Source: Sapria himalayana (lineage: Eukaryota > Streptophyta > Magnoliopsida > Malpighiales > Rafflesiaceae). Taken from it: 64,000 bases of DNA. Made by a program: the position numbers and the translations under genes. How positions within the stretch are numbered: position 1 is the first letter of the stretch; each line of letters begins with the position of its first letter. Below the pieces are notes generated by a model. The model saw nothing but the letters and a program-made list of their open reading frames with translations, had not been told where the DNA came from and ran no database searches. Where the stretch lies: assembly GCA_029783825.1 (NCBI GenBank), contig JAREIK010002430.1:97818-161817 (forward strand), written 5' to 3'. Shown here in pieces: positions 38,413 to 51,300 of this stretch.

Positions 38413-39507
38413 GTTCCTCTCTCAACTCTAGAATGATTGATAAAGCTCTAACCAAAATAATAGGAGCTTTTACTTTATCTCTATTATGTCTAATCATATT
38501 TGATGTTGAATCACTTGGCTATCAAAGGTAATTTGATGCATGTTCGCTAACAGACTAAACCAAAGTTGTACCCCTATGTGTTGAAATAGCTAGTTGTTGA
38601 GGATGCTATTTATATTGATTATTGTAATTTCTTATGAAATATCTCTCATGCACACACTCAAAGCAATTTTTTTAAAACATAGTTCACCTCTAAAAAAATA
38701 ACCACCTTGTAGCCTATTAGAACAAACTAGCCCCAGGGCAGTTTGAGCAGGGCAAGAAGTATGGGCTCTCTTTCAATCAAGAATCAAAAAATTTATTTTA
38801 TTGGCATGTCTATGCCTTTTTTTAATATCCTCATGGATTTGAAACGTATCATTTCTCTCTTTTTATATTAAATGAGTTATGTATACACGCTCACAATACC
38901 CAAAAAGGCGTAAATGAATCATATTCAAACGTATAAAAGATTTTAATCATTACTCAAAATTTTAGTCTTGCATATTGACACTTGAGGTCACAAATCAAAG
39001 GAAAAAGCCATAGTGATATTTCCAATCCAAAGAATTTTAGCTATAGAAAGTTATAAAGAGTAGTACTCGAGCTTTAACTATTTATAGGGTCATGACTTTT
39101 GCTCTTGAGGAATGTCCAAAGTAGAATCATTACGAGTGCAATGACTTTGCAATATAAAGATAAAATGCAAAAGCTATGGTCATATCCAATACTGTGACCA
39201 AGTATTATAGTGATTAAATATGTATTCATGATCATTCTTAGTGCCATAACAATATGTTCAACAGAAAGACACAAGTTATGGCATATTCTCATCGATATGA
39301 TTTTGTGTTATAGAGACAAAATATACAATCATGACCATTGCTAATACAACAATAATCTAAAACAAGAAATAGACTGAATCCATAACTCACCCCTTGAGTC
39401 ATGACTTTGTGTTACATATACAAAAAGATAAATATGTGACATTCTTAAAAGTTGTGAATTTCAATTTAAATTTAACACTTATTCAATTGTTTATAAAAGT
39501 ACAAAAA

Positions 39508-39588
39508 ATAAGATTTAGATTTTAGGGATTATGGATTAGGGTTATAGTTTATGGTTTAATGTTTAGGATTTAAAGTTTAGGGTTTATT
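39508..39588 (+). repeat. Degenerate TTTAGGG-type telomere-like repeats (copy B)
   Basis: Counterpart of 22,595-22,680, with units such as TTTAGGG, TTTATGG and GTTAGGG, again directly before a poly(T) run. Confidence 0.75.
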
Positions 39589-39589
39589 A

Positions 39590-39627
39590 TTTTTTTTTGT
39601 TTTTTTTTGGAAAATACACACTTTATT
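39590..39627 (-). other. Poly(A) tail-like end with AATAAA (copy B, minus strand)
   Basis: Minus-strand AATAAA at 39,622-39,627, with an A-run (one C, two initial C) after it at plus positions 39,608-39,590. Same layout as in insertion A. Confidence 0.5.
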
Positions 39628-39775
39628 TATCATTTAAGCAACAACTTACAAGAGAATAAAAAGCTGACTAATTTAGGCCAGCCCACCAAATCCTATGCAC
39701 CTTAATGATTCTATGCATAAAATACATAAAAAAACATAATGCCTAATAATTCCAAGCGTATGAATACAACTAAAA

Positions 39776-39868
39776 TCACCTAGCATTCCTAGACTTCAGT
39801 GTTGGCATTGAGTCATTATGCGCACTGCATCCTTTCCATTCGGATTATTCCAAGCCTTTTGGAGGAAC
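39776..39868 (-). pseudogene. Possible terminal exon of an unidentified transcript (copy B)
   Basis: Same 93-bp frame and same TGA as in insertion A, preceded by the same TCATTCAG acceptor-like sequence. Here codon 8 has become TAA, so this copy is closed. Identity unknown. Confidence 0.3.
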
Positions 39869-40485
39869 CTGAATGATGCACCATATTAAAACTATGCAAA
39901 TATAAGATTGTGCATGTGTGTGACATGCAGCATCAAGTGTTTGACTATGTCATTTCTATGCAATGGAATACATGTAAAACTGAATACCCATAAATCCACA
40001 ACACCATATCTACGGAACTTTGTCAATTCATTCTCACCTCTGAATTCCACATTCTTTTGCTTCAATGATCCTCAAAAGAGTATCTCTTGGGTTAGAATGA
40101 TTCCTCCTCGAGCTCTAAGAAGTAGCTATATATTGCACCGACAAAATATCAAAAAATATGCATGCATCAGTGTGCATGTGTGATGAGGTCCATCTCATAG
40201 TCTAATTATCTACGGGTACAACCACGCTAGAATACAAGTAAAATTACAAGATGCGATAAAGATGGGTCTTCTGCTCCCGGAAGTGTAGCATCACCGAATG
40301 TGTATTTACAAAATGCATTAGTGGGCCCCACTTAGAGACACTCATGGGTCCAGTTTCCCTCTTTGCATGCTTCATAGAGAACAGACAAGATTGTGTGTGT
40401 GAGTATGTCATCATCCATCTCTACAAGTACATGGTGCATACAAAGTCCAAAATACAAATAATACTACATACATAAACTACAAGTT

Positions 40486-40806
40486 TGAATCTTTCGCTCC
40501 GGTGTTGCTGGTCTCGACTCCATTGCTTATTGGCCCTACTTGGTGATGCTTTAGATTTTTCTGGCTCTCAAATTAATCATGGATTACTTGCTACTCCTGT
40601 TGGGCGATGGTTGGGTGGCCCTCTATGCTGCCGGATAGGGCTAGTGGGACCCATTCCTAGCTACTCCTGGGTTTACTCCCGACCACTTTACTCTGTCTCG
40701 TCAGTTGTCTGAATGTTATCATCCTGGCTTGCTAGTGGGGCCCTCTACAAGCTGGTGGCCCATTCTTTAGGCTGCTTCTAGGACTTGCTGCCCCTCTAAA
40801 TGCTAC
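40486..40806. other. GC-richer unidentified segment (copy B)
   Basis: Paralogue of 23,586-23,862, with about 40 extra bases (GGATAGGGCTAGTGGGACCC region). A 75-codon plus-strand frame (40,485-40,712) is only partly shared with copy A. No family recognised. Confidence 0.4.
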
Positions 40807-40878
40807 ATTAAAATGAACAAGAATATGTGCACGTGTGTACTGTGGTCCGTCGCTATGTGTGTGTGGTGCAGCAGTATC

Positions 40879-42268
40879 AGGGTTTAGGAGTTTAGTAATT
40901 TATGTATTTTGTGGTTTATAGGTTTTATTTAAATAATTAAATAAAAAAAATTATTTTTATGATTTTTTCTCATTTTCAAGGTTATAAGATCATTGAAAAT
41001 ATTATAATTCTTAATTTTTTTCAAATGTTAATACAATATTTAATTATAATAATCATAAAAATTAAATATCATGTAAATTCAATATAAATAATTTTATTGA
41101 TCGATATTATAATACTGATCAAAAAATAAATTAATAAACTATAAATAATAATATAGAGATTAATTAAAATATATTTGAAAAACCTAAAATGATTCAAAAT
41201 CAAAGTAAAATATATTACTAAATAATAATTTTTTATTTTTAAATTTTTGATTCTTTTTATAAGCTTATAAATTTTTTTGATGAAGATAAATTATTTAAAT
41301 TACATTTGTCTCATTCATAATTTTATTTTGCAATTAATATTTTTATAAAAATAAACTAATAAATAATTAAAATGAATATTAAAATTATAATGAATACAAA
41401 TAATAATAAGATTTATGATTAATTATTTAGAGTATACCGGTTTAATGGTTTAAGTATTTAGGAGTTTAAAAGTTTAATGATTTAAGTGTTTAGGCAATTA
41501 GTAGTTTATATGTTTTATCTAAATAATGAAATAACAAAAAATTATTTATCAAATTTTTTATCAATTTTTAAGTTTATAACCTTTATAAATATAATAATTT
41601 TTAAATTTTTTTCAAAAGTGAATATAATATTTAGTTTTAATAAACTTAATAATTATATATCATGTAAATTAAAAATAAACTATTTTATTGATAGACATTA
41701 ATAAACTAAATATAAATATAAATATAATAATGATCAAAAAATAAATTAATAAACTATTATTTATTGATAGATATTTATATATTATATATAAATACTTAAA
41801 CATTTAAAGATGGTTTAAATGTTTAAGTATTTTAGGTTTTGGGGTTTTGGGATTTAGGAGTTTAATGATTTAAGCGTTTAGGCCTTTAGTGGTTTATAGG
41901 TTTTTATATAAACAATAAAATAACAAAAAATTTATTTTTGTGATTTTATCTCATTTTCAAAGATGATAACCTTTAAAAATATAATAATTTGTAAATTATT
42001 TTGAAATGTAAATATAATATTTAGTTATAATAATCTTAATAATTATATATCATATAAATTCAATATAAAAATTTTATTGATAAATATTCTAATAATAATC
42101 AAAAAATAAATTAATAATCTATTATTAATAAGATAGATATCAATTAAAATATAATTACAAAACCTAAAATGATTCAGAAACAAAATAAAATATATTACTA
42201 TATAATAATTTTTTGTTTCGAAAATTTTTTTTCATTTAAAAAGTTTATCTATAATTTTTTGATGAAAA
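40879..42268 (-). repeat. Satellite array, block 2d (minus orientation)
   Basis: Resumes with AGGGTTTAGGAGTTTAG inside an octameric tract. Dyad centres near 40,984 (degenerate), 41,576 and 41,966. It ends in orientation switch 2. No gene. Confidence 0.92.
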
Positions 42269-42318
42269 ATAATTTATATAAATTTTTTTTCATCAAAAAA
42301 TATAGATAAACTTATAAA
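42241..42318. repeat. Satellite orientation switch 2 (fold-back)
   Basis: AAGTTTATCTATAA...GATGAAAA on the left is mirrored by TTTTCATC...TATAGATAAACTT on the right. The arms are about 28 bp and nearly perfect, separated by about 20 bp of A/T. The satellite reads minus to the left and plus to the right. Both sides are the same monomer subtype, consistent with a fold-back inversion. Confidence 0.88.
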
Positions 42319-45300
42319 AAGAAGAAAAAATTTCAAAACAAAAATTTATTATATAGTAATATATTTTGCTTTCCTTCTGAATCATTTTAGGTTTTCTAAT
42401 TATATTTTAATTGATATCTATATTATTAATAATAAATTATTAATTTATTTTTTGATCAATATTAGAATATTTTTCAATAAAATTATTTATATTGAATTTA
42501 TATGAAATATAAATATAATGATTATTATAACTAAATATTGAATTCACTTTTGAAAATAATTTAATTATTTATTTGTATATTTTTATATAAATATTAATTA
42601 CAAAATAAATTATGAGTTAAACAATTATAATTTATATAAATTATTTTTTATCAAATAAAAATATAGATAAATTTTTAAAAACAAATTTCAAAACAAAAAA
42701 TTATTATATAGTAATATATTTTGCTTAGCTTCTGAATCATTTAATATTTGTAATTATATTTTAAATGATATATATCTTATTAATAATAGATTATTAGTTT
42801 ATTTTTTGATCATTATTAGAATATTATCAATAAAAATGTTTATATTGAATTTATATGATATATAAATTTAATAATTATTTTAACTAAATATTGTATTCAC
42901 TTTAGAAAAAAGTTTTAAAATTTTTATATTTTCAAAGATTATAACCTTTGAACATGTGAAAAATTAAAAAATATATATTTTTTTGTTATTTCATTGTTTA
43001 AATAAAACCTATACACCACTAAATGCCTAAGCACTTAATCACTAAACTACAAAATCCGATACCCCTATATAGATAATCCTTTAAACCATTATACACTAAA
43101 TAATAATTAATAAATCTCATTTTTATTTGTTTTCATTATAATTTAAAAAATCATTTTGATTTTTAGTTTTTTATTTGTATATCTGTATTAATTATAAAAA
43201 AATTATGAGTTAAAAATATAATTTATAAAAATTATTTTTCATCAAAAAATAGATAAGCTTATAAAAAGAATAAAAATTTAAAAACAAATAATTATTATTT
43301 AGTAATATATTTTGCTTTGCTTTTGAATCATTTTACATTTTAGGTTTTGATATTATATTTTAAGTAATATCAATCTTATTCAATATAGATTTTTAATTTA
43401 TATTTTGATAATTATTAGAATATCTATCAATAAAATAGTTTATATTGAATTTATATGATATATAATTATTATGATTATTATAAATAAATATTGTATTCAC
43501 TTTTGAAAAGAATTTAAAAATTATTATATTTTCAAAGGTTATAACATTAAAAAATGAGAAAAAATAATAAAAATAATTTTTTTGTTATTTCATTTTTAAA
43601 ATAAAACCTATAGATCATTAAATCCTTACTTACTTAAATCTGTAAGCTCATAGACCCCGAAACCCCTAAATACACAAACCTTTTAACAGCTATATACTAC
43701 TTAATAAATAAAAAATCTCATTTTTATTTCTATTTATTATAATTTTAAATATTCATTTTAATTATTTATAATTTAATTTTTTAGAAAATTAATTACAAAA
43801 AAAATTTTGACTGAGACAAATATTATTTAAATAATTTATTTTTAATCAATAAAAAATATAAGCTTATAAAAAGAAGGAAATATTTGAAAATTAAATATTA
43901 TTATTTAGTAATAATAACTATTTTATTAATAATAGTTTATTAATTTATTTTTTGATCATAATTATAAAATCTGGCAATATAATTATTTATATTGAATTTA
44001 TATGAATTATAATTATGAAGATTATTATAAATAAATATTATATTTACATTTGAAAAAAAATTAAAAATTATTATATTTTCAAAGGATATAATATTCAAAA
44101 ATTAGAAAAAATAATAAAAATAAATTTTTTGCTATATCATTGTTTAAATAAAACTTATAAACCACTAATGCCCTAAACACTTAAACATCTAAACTCCTAA
44201 ACACGAAAGCCCCTAAATACTTAAACCTTTAAACTCGTAAACCTTAAATATAATTTAAATAATTTATTAAAATATTAATTACAAAATAAATTATGAGTGA
44301 TACTAATATAATTTAAATAATTTATATAAATTATTTTTCATCAAAAAAAATATAGATAAACATATTAAAAGAAAAAAAAATTAAACACAAAAAATTATTA
44401 TATAGTAATATAATTTGCTTTGCTTCTGAATTATTATAGGTTTTGTAATTATATTTTAATTGATATCTATCTTATTATTAATAGTTTATTAATTTAATTT
44501 TTGATCTTTATTATAATATCTATCAATAAAATTGTTTATATTGAATTTATATAATATATAATTATTAAAAGTATTATAACTAAATATTGTATTCACATTT
44601 CAAAAAATTTTACATATTATTATATTTTCAAAGGTTATAACCTATGAAAATGAGAAAAAATTACAAATTTTTTTTTGTTATTTAAGTGTTAAAATAAAAC
44701 CTATAAACTATCAATTACCTAAAAACAAGAATCAATAAACACATATACGACAAAACCTCTAAATACTTAAACTATTAACTTGGTATACATTAATAATAAA
44801 TCATAAATCTCATTTTAGTTTTTATTCAGGATAATTTTAAATTTGTATTTTAATTATTTATCAGTTTATTTTTATAGAAATTGTAATTACAAAATAAATT
44901 TTTAGTGAGACAGAAATTATTTAAATTAAACCGGTATACCTAAAATAATAAATAATAAATCTCATTTTTTTTTAATTATAATTTTAAATATTCATTATAA
45001 TTTTTAAATGTTTATTTTTATATAAATATTAATTAAAAAAATAAATTATAAGTTAGAAAAATATAATTTATGTAAATTATTTATAATCAAAAAAATATAG
45101 ATAAACTTTTTAAAATAAAAAAAATTACAAAACAAAAAATTATTATATAGTAATATATTTTGGTTTGCTTATGAATCATTTTATCTTTTATAATTATATT
45201 TTAATTGATATCTATCTTATTAATGATAGATTATTAATTTATTTTTTGATCATTATTAAAATATTAATCACTAAAATTCTTTATATTGAATTTATATGAT

Positions 45301-48300
45301 ATATAAATATAATGATTATTATAACTAAATATTGAATTCGCTTTTGAAAAAAATTTAAAAATTATTATATTTACAAAGGTTTATAACCTTTGGAAATTTG
45401 AAAAAATAATAAAAATAAATGTTTTGTTTTTTAATTTTTTAAATAAAACCTATAAACCACTAAATGAATACACAATTAAATCAGTAAACACCTAAACCCC
45501 GTAATACCTAAATATATAAACCATTAAACTGCCATATAATATATAATAATTAATAAATCTAATTTTAATTTCTATTTATTATAGTTTTAAATATTCATTT
45601 TAATTATTTATTAGTTTATTTTTATAAAAATATTTATTATAAAATAAATAATGAGTGCGACAAATATAATTTAAATATTTTATTTTTAATCAAAAAAATA
45701 TATACGCATATAAAAGAAGTAAAAATTTAAAAATTAAAAATTATTATCCAGTAATATATTTTACTTTATTTTTGAATCAATTTGGGTTTTGTAAATATTT
45801 TTTAATTAATAACTATATTATTATTAATAGTTTATTATTTTAATTTTTGATGATTATTATAATATCTATCAATAAAATTATTTATATTAAATTTATATCA
45901 TATATAATTACTAATATTATTATAACTAATAATTGTATTCACATTTCAAAAAATTTTAAATATTAATATAATTTCAAAGGTTATAACATATGAAAATGTA
46001 AAAAAATTGCAAAATTTTTTTTGTTATTTTATTGATTAAATAAAACCTATAAACCACTAAATGCCTAAAAACCTAAATCGCTAAACTCCTAAAAGACAAA
46101 ACCTCTAAATACTTAAACCATTAAACTAGTATACAATAATAATAAATCATAAATATCATTTTAATTTTTATTCAGTATAATTTAAAAATTTTTATTTTAA
46201 TTAATTTTTAGTTTATTTTTATAGAAATATTAAATACAAAATAAATTATTAGTAAGATGGATCTAATTTAAATTAGACCAGTATACCCTAAATAATAAAT
46301 AATAAATCTCATTTTTTTAATTATAATTGTATATATTCATTTTAATTATTTATTTGTTTATTTTTATATAAATATTAATTACAAAATAATTTATGAGTTA
46401 TACAAATATATTTTATTTAATTATTTTTTCATCAAAAAATTATAGATAAACATTTTCAAAGAAAAAAAAATTTCAAAATAAAAAATTATTGTATAGTAAT
46501 ATATTTTGCTTTGCTTCTGAATCAGTTTAGGTTTTGTAAATATATTTTAATTAATACCTATCTTATTAATAATAGATTATTAATTTATTTTTTCATCATT
46601 ATTAGAATATTTATCAATAAAAATGTTTATATTGAATTTATATGATATATAAATATAATGATTATTATAACTAAATATTGTATTAACTTTTGAAAAAATT
46701 TTAAAATATTATATTTTCAAAGGTTATAACCTTAGAAAATGTAAAAAAATAAAAAAAAATATTTTTTCTTTGTTAATCTATTGTTTAAATAAAACCTATA
46801 CACCACTAAATTCCTAAGCATTTAAATCATTAAACTACAAAATCCCTGATACCCCTATATATATAATACTTTAAATCAGTATACCCTAAATAATAATTAA
46901 TAAATTTCATTTTTATTTTTTTCATTATAATTTAAAAAATTCATTTTGATTGTTTAGTTTTTTATTTTTATATATTTATTAATTATAAAATAAATTACGA
47001 GTTAAAATATAATTTATTAAAATTATTTTTCTTCAAAAAATTGATAAGCTTATAAAAAGAATAAAAATTTAAAAATAAATAATTATTATTTAGTAATATA
47101 TTTTGCTTTAATTATGAATCATTTTAGGTTTTGATATTATTTTTTAAGTAATATCAATCTTATTCATAATAGATTTTTAATTAATTTTTTGATAATTAGT
47201 AGAATATCTATCAATAAAATTGTTTATATTGAATTTATATGATATATAATTATTATGATTATTATAAATAAATATTTTATTCACTTTTGAAAAAAATTTA
47301 AAAATTATTATATTTTCAAATGTTATAATCTTAAAAAATGAGAAAAAATAATAAAAATAAATTTTTAGTTATTTTATTTTTTAAATAAGACCTATAGACC
47401 ATTAAATGCTTACTTACTTAAATTAGTAAGCTCATAAACCCCGAAACCCCTAAATACATAAACATTTTAACATCTATATACTACTTAATAAATAATATAT
47501 CTCATTTTTATTTATATTTATTATAATTTTAAATATTCATTTTAATTATTTATAGTTTAATTATTTAGAAAGATTAATTACAAAATAAATTTCGAGTTAG
47601 AAAAATATTATTTAAATAATTTATTTTTAATCAAAAAAAATATAAGCTTATAAAAAAAAGACAAATTTAAAAAATAAATATTATTATTTCGTAATATATT
47701 TTGATTTGATTTTGAATCATATTGTGTTATGTAAATAAATTTTAATTAAAATTTATATTATTAATAATAGTTTATTAATTTAATTTTTGATCATTATTAT
47801 AATATCTATCATTAAAATTATTTATATTGAATTTATATGATATATAATTAGTATTATTAATATAATTATACACAGTATTCACATTTTTAGAAATTTTAAA
47901 ATTTTTTTTATTTTTAAAGGTTAAAACCTTTGAAAATCAGAAAAAATCTAAAAATATATATATATATCTGTTATATAAATAAAACCTAAAAACCACTAAA
48001 TACCTAAAAACATAAATTGATAAACTCCTAAACGACAAAACTTCTAAATAATCAAACAATTAAACCGGTATACCACTTTAAAATATATCTAAAATCTCAT
48101 TTTAATTTGTATTCATTGTAATTTTAAATATTCATTTTAATTTTTTATTAGTTTAATTTTTATAGAAATATTAATTACAAAATAAATAATGAGCGAGACA
48201 ACTATAATTTTAATAATTTATTTTTAAACAAAAAAAATATAAGCTTATAAAAAGAACTAAAAATTTAAAATCAAAAAATTATTATTTAGTAATATATTTT

Positions 48301-51300
48301 ACATTGATATTGAATCATTATATATAGGTTTTGCAATTATATTTTAATTCCTATCAATCTTATTAAGAATAGTATATTAATTTATTATTTGATCAATTTT
48401 ATAATATATATCAATAAAATTACTTATATTGAATTTAAATGTATTATAAATATTAAGATTATTATAACTAAATATTATATTTACATTTGAAAAAAATTTA
48501 AAAATTATTATATTTTCCAAGGTTATAACCTTCAAAATTGATAAAAAATCACAAAAATAATTTTAAAATTTTTTTATTATTTAAATAAAACATATAAACA
48601 ACTAAATGCCTAATCATTTAAATCTCTGGACTCCTAAACACCAATATCCCCAAAATACTTAAACTATTAAACCTTTATAACCTAAATAATAAATAATAAA
48701 TCTCATTTTTATTTGTATTCATTATAATTTTAAATATTCATTTTAATTATTTTTTAGTTTATTTTTATAGAAATATTAATTACAAAATAAATAATGAGTG
48801 AGACATATATAATTTAAATAAATTATTTTTTATGAAAAAATAAGCTTATAAAAATAAACAAAATTTCAAAGATTTAAACTTTTTTTAGAAATATAATTTA
48901 CTTTAATTTTGATTTATTTTGGTTTCTGCTAATATATTTTAATTAATATCTATCTTATTAATAATAGTTTATTAATTTATTTTAGATCATTATAAAAATA
49001 TATATTAATAAAATTTTTTATATTAAATTTACTTCAAATATAAGTATTAAGATTATTATAACTATGTATTGTATTCATATTTTAGAAAGATTAAAAAATT
49101 ATTATATTTTCAAAGGTTATAACCTTTGAAAATCATGAAAATTCATAAAATAAATTTTTTGTTATTTCATTGATTAAATAAAACCTATAAACACCTAAAT
49201 GTGCAAACATATTAATCAATAAACTATTTAACCCCAAAACCACAAAAAACATAAACCAATAAATAGGTATACCCTTAATAATAAATCATATATCTTTTTT
49301 TATTAGTATTCATTATAATTTTAAATATTCATTTTAATTAGTTATCAATTTATTTTTATAGAAATATTAATTACAAAATAAATTATTAGTGAGACAGATA
49401 TAATTTAATTATTTATTTTTCATCAAAAAAATATATATGCTTATAACCATTAAACCAGCATATCATGGATAATAAATAATAAATCTAAATTTTATTTGTA
49501 TTCATTATAATTTTAAATATTCATTTTAATTATTTATTAGTTTATTATTATAGAATTATTAATTACAAAATAAATTATCAGTAAGACAAATATAATTTAA
49601 ATAATTTATTTTTAATAACAAAAATATAAACTTATATAAAAAGCAAAACATTAAAAACAATTATTATTTAGTAATATATTTTACTTTGATTTTGAATAAA
49701 TTTAGATTTTGCAAATATATTTTAAATAATATCTAACTTATTAATAATAGTTTATTAATTTTCTTTGATCATTATTATAATATCTAGCAATGTAATTATT
49801 TATATTGAATTTAAATGACTTATAATTATTAAGATTATTATAACTAAATATTATATTTACATTTGAAAAAAATTTAAAAATTATTATATTTTCAAAGGTT
49901 ATAACCTTCAAAAATTAAAAAAATAATAAAAATAAATATTTTGTTATATTATTGTTAAATAAAAACATATAAATACTCAAGGCCTAAACACTTAAATCAC
50001 TAAACCCCAAAACACCTAAATACTTAAACCATTAAACTAGTATATCCTAAATAATACATAATAAATCTCTATTTTATTTGTATTAATTATAGTTTTAAAT
50101 ATTCATTTAAATTATTTATTAGTTTATATTTATAGAATTATTGATTAAAAATAAATTATGAGGAAGACAAATATAATTTACATAATTTACTTATAATAAC
50201 AAAAATATAAACATATAAAAAGAAGCAAACATTAAAAAAATTATTATTTAGTAAATATTTTAATTTGATTTTGAATAAATTTACGTTTTGCAAATATATT
50301 TTAAATAAAATCTTTCTTATTAATATTAGTTTATTAATTTATTTTTTGATCATTAGTATAAATTTATCAATATAATTGTTTATATTGAATTTAATTTATA
50401 TATAATTATTAAGATTACCATAACTAAATATAGTATTCACATATAAAAAAAATTTAAAATTGTTATATTTTCAAAGTTTATAACCTTCAAAAATGATAAA
50501 AAATAACATTAATAAATTTTTTGTTATATCATTGTTTAAATAAAACTTATAAACCATTAAATGCCAAAATACATAAATATCTAAACTCCTAAATCCCGAA
50601 GCCCCTAAATACTTAAACCTTTAAACTCATAACCTTAAATATAATTTATATAATTTATAGAAATATTAATTACAAAATAAAATATAAGTGACAAATAGAA
50701 TTTAAATAATATATTTTTCAACAAAAAATATATAAGCTTATAAATGATGCAAAAACTATAAAAAATTATTATTATTTAGTAATAAATTTTACTTTGATTT
50801 TGAATCATTTTATGTTTTTAATTATATTTTAATTTATATCTATAATATTAATAATAGTTTATTAATTTTTATTTTGATAATTGATATAATATTATCAATA
50901 TAATTGTTTATATTTAGTTTATATTATATATAGTTATTATAATTATTATTACTAAATATTTTATTCACATTTTTAAAAAATTTAAAATTATTATATTTTC
51001 AAATGTTATGATATTTAAAAATTTAAAAAAATATCAAAAATAATTTTTATTTGTTATTTCATTGTTTAAATAAAAGGTATAAACCATTAAATGCCTAAAT
51101 ACTTAAATCAATAACTTTTAAATCTCGAAAACACTAAATAGATAAATTTTTTAAACATGTATATCCTAAATTATAAATAATAAATCTCATTTTTATTTTT
51201 TCTATTATAATTTTAAATATTCATTTTAATTATTTATTTGTTTATTTTTAAATAAATATTAATTACAACATAAATTATAAGTTAGACAAATATAATTTAT

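Larger units (their letters stand above)
38413..40878. other. Insertion B: paralogue of insertion A without Copia
   Basis: About 2.47 kb. It matches A at 38,413-39,112 and from about 39,313 onward. The part between (39,113-39,312) is unique to B and replaces A's 1.37-kb Copia-bearing segment. It holds the TTTAGGG-like run (39,508-39,588), the poly(T)/AATAAA end, the 93-bp exon-like frame and the GC-richer end. B keeps about 70 bp at its right end (GTGCACGTGTGTACTG..., 40,808-40,878) and a satellite monomer start that A has lost, so B shows the truer right junction. Confidence 0.8.
31321..42268 (-). repeat. Large higher-order unit, copy 2 (truncated by orientation switch 2)
   Basis: Second copy of the unit at 13,585-24,900, in the same orientation and order, including insertion B and the short monomer at 41,576-41,966. 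Its homology to copy 1 continues up to the palindrome at 42,241-42,318, where the array flips, so the switch truncates it. Confidence 0.75.

Noticed and set aside
39074..39292. A 72-codon minus-strand frame unique to insertion B
   Set aside because: It spans the junction between shared and B-specific sequence, has no recognisable domain, and has no counterpart in A.
13585..42268. Calling the region a centromere
   Set aside because: Satellite with higher-order order and transposon scars is compatible with pericentromere, subtelomere or interstitial heterochromatin; sequence alone cannot place it.
50545..50632. A true functional telomere
   Set aside because: The tracts are about 88 bp each, degenerate, interspersed with other satellite sequence and present in both orientations, so they are interstitial.
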